Shown here: piece after piece, positions 36,257-37,806 of the stretch
Position numbering within the stretch: position 1 is the stretch's first letter
Layout of the letters: the number at the start of each line of letters is the position of its first letter
Assembly: GCF_000485595.1 (NCBI RefSeq)
Contig: NW_014577123.1
Span: 558,981 to 596,786 of the forward strand
Length of the DNA: 37,806 nt
Direction of reading: 5' to 3'
DNA from: Priapulus caudatus
Lineage: Eukaryota; Priapulida; Priapulimorpha; Priapulimorphida; Priapulidae
Made by a program: the position numbers and the translations under genes
The notes under the pieces: generated by a model
Seen by the model: only the letters and a program-made list of their open reading frames with translations
What the model was told of the DNA's origin: nothing
Database searches by the model: none

Positions 36257-36950
36257 AGGGATCTATAACTTCCACTGTCAGATTGTCTGATTGTAGATAG
36301 GCCTACCTCTATGTTTATCTAGACAACAATAACAACACATCACATTCATAGTCATGATTGATACTAGTGATTACAATTATGTAGATGAATAATATCTCAT
36401 AATGCTGGTTATGATTTCTATTGAGTACACGACCTGTCGCAAAAATGGGGTGTGTAGGCAGTAATGCATACATAATACATATCAGTGTCACCATTTGACA
36501 TGATATAGGCCTATATCTATAAATTTATTCATACGAATCATAGATTAGAACTAAAAACGCATTACTGATCCGTATCACTAATCACATATGACCTTCAATC
36601 ACAATGATTACCACACGATTAACTCCTAAACCAATCCCGGGGTTACTGATTACTGTATTACGTTGCACTCTGATTGTGAGTGTAACTAATCAGTAATCTA
36701 CCCTAAACAAGAAAAAATAGCCTACAGCAGTCCTACAGACCCGAATAAATTGTTCTTCACGGAGGAACTACGGCCTCACAAATTTTTAATATGGATCGGT
36801 CATTTCAATGTGTACCTCCGCTGAAATTAATTAAATAAGTACATGGGAAGGTTATCTAGCTTATTCTACATTACATATATCCTTATCTATGAGTTATAAG
36901 AGCAAACTTCAATAAATACCATGCAACTTGCTGTGTTTGCAGTTGTAGTC
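36257..36950. other. Region upstream of the TOM70-like gene
   Basis: Mostly A+T-rich. An inverted pair, GGGGTTACTGATTA near 36,638 and TAATCAGTAATCTACCC near 36,688, could form a hairpin. A CTATTAAT-type TATA box is not evident. It presumably holds upstream promoter sequence of the plus-strand gene. Confidence 0.4.
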
Positions 36951-37075
36951 GCCATATTGGGATCAGTCGACGCCGCAAAGTCAGCCGCGATTGTAAGCGC
37001 CTAATTTCGCTCGAAAAGGGGCATGTAGGGAAACATATGTGACGTTGGCGGCTGGTTTCGAACGTCCCTTTCGAC
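36951..37075 (+). promoter_or_regulatory. Probable proximal promoter/5' UTR of TOMM70
   Basis: GCCATATTG (36,951-36,959) matches the YY1 consensus GCCATNTTG. It is followed by C+G-richer DNA (GTCGACGCCGCAAAG, GCCGCGATTG) and TGACGTTGGCGG, which contains a CRE half-site. These sit within 125 bp of the TOM70-like start codon. YY1 sites near the start are common in mitochondrial-protein genes; the assignment is inference from motifs. Confidence 0.45.
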
Positions 37076-37252
37076 ATGGCGACCAGCACGAGAAATGTGA
37101 CCGATAATACCGGTTGGCCAAAATGGCAAATTGCAGTTGCTGTTGGTGTCGGGGCACTAGGTGTAGGAACCATATATTATCTATATCGTCGAAATAACAA
37201 GCAAAAGGCGAAAACATGCGAAGTGGTAGAAAATGTGGAACCAAAAACACAG
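37076..37252 (+). CDS. TOMM70: TOM70-like mitochondrial import receptor, first exon
   Basis: The ATG at 37,076 lies in TTTCGACATGGCG. Fifty-nine codons run to ACACAG, followed by GTATTT as donor, with a stop soon after in the intron. Residues 14-37 read WPKWQIAVAVGVGALG and VGTIYYLY, a membrane anchor, followed by basic RRNNKQKAK. This matches the N-terminus of animal TOM70 as I recall it (a PRWQLALAVG-type start, then a basic stretch). TOM70 sits in the mitochondrial outer membrane with a short intermembrane tail and binds Hsp70/Hsp90-delivered carrier precursors through cytosolic TPR repeats. The TPR exons must lie beyond the window. The gene is divergent from the ATPase gene. Confidence 0.8.
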
Positions 37253-37566
37253 GTATTTTCAAGCTAAATTCAGGGTTACCAACGCAGAGCTGTACCAGCG
37301 CAGTCAACAAACACAGTCGCGTTACTATAGTACCGTACTGCTACTGGCGTACATAGTCAGCAACTCGACTTTATTATTAATATTGCATTATAACTTGTGG
37401 ATATGAGGTTTCCTGGGATGATTAATAATATAAAATTCCTGTCCGTGCCCTTTTGTCCTTGAGAAAAATGGAAGAAGTAAACGGCTAACAGTAACAAGTA
37501 ACATGTTATTGGGATATTAGATTTTGTAATTGTAGGCCCTATTGCTTAAAGTATCTATTCATGTGG

Positions 37567-37806
37567 CAGGGTTCAACATTAACTTTTTATTTCACTAGAC
37601 CATCGGGCTAGTAACTGAGGAAAACCGCTAGCCCTGACCTAACTTTCACTAGCCCAGACCATTGTTATGAAAAACTTTATTTAGATAAGACTAAGAGTGT
37701 GTCATCGTATGAATTCATAGATGCTGTTTCCCGCGCTTTAAATCGCGCGTGGGCTGAGTTCACGTGCAGCATTCGTATTCTACCACGGGCATACACGAGC
37801 GCACGG
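37567..37806. mobile_element. Possible transposon end in TOMM70 intron 1
   Basis: CAGGGTTCAACATTAACTTT at 37,567 is followed by TTTCACTAGACCATCGGGCT, with AGTAACT and CTAGCCC motifs in both orientations. The start resembles ends of widespread invertebrate elements. It runs off the window, so the second end is not seen. Confidence 0.4.

Overview
The window is animal nuclear DNA, not prokaryotic: one gene is split into many short exons with GT-AG introns, and the introns hold microsatellites, minisatellites and cut-and-paste transposons. The main gene is the alpha (catalytic) subunit of the Na+/K+-ATPase. It runs on the minus strand from about 25,992 down to its stop at 2,618-2,620. Residue choices look invertebrate, probably protostome-like (for example a [16 protein letters not shown] stretch and a [11 protein letters not shown]-terminus), but I cannot name the species. 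A second gene starts on the plus strand at 37,076. It is the first exon of a TOM70-like mitochondrial import receptor, transcribed away from the ATPase gene.

Layout, low to high coordinate. 1-2,617: sequence beyond the ATPase stop, with CA and 39-bp repeats. 2,618-2,905: last ATPase exon with a triplicated acceptor. 3,841-5,470: two long degenerate minisatellites; the exons for M8-M9 should lie between 2,739 and 6,439 but are not there. 6,440-8,763: three exons with many one-base indels. 8,180-12,900: CA-rich, CGATCG-rich and GCAC-rich arrays, exon 13, and a 1.9-kb transposon inserted in a repeated exon-12 boundary. 13,374-15,559: clean exons 12, 11, 10 and 9. 15,805-15,814: a gap of ten Ns. 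15,815-18,390: an indel-rich second copy of the exon 9-12 region, most likely an assembly artefact. 18,443-18,971: exon 8 with its donor repeated. 20,193-21,090: two alternative versions of exon 7. 22,417-25,992: exons 6 to 2. 27,942-30,177: nested hAT-type transposons. 30,500-37,000: mostly featureless A+T-rich DNA with one orphan promoter-like cluster near 31.5 kb. 37,076-37,252: TOM70-like exon 1.

The strongest biological signal is the exon 7 pair. Both copies are 118 nt and have intact splice sites. They differ silently at 24 of 39 codons but change only 2 amino acids. Because 118 is not a multiple of three, including both or neither breaks the frame, so they should be mutually exclusive. 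A long pyrimidine tract lies between them in the transcript, and a G-quadruplex-type (GGGC)n run lies just after the second. The second theme is tandem duplication across splice boundaries at three separate exons (87 bp x4, 104 bp x3, 65 bp x3). The third is a three-level transposon nest whose hAT target-site duplications can be read directly. Several oddities (frameshifts, missing exons, duplicated block) are best explained by poor consensus around a filled gap rather than by gene death.
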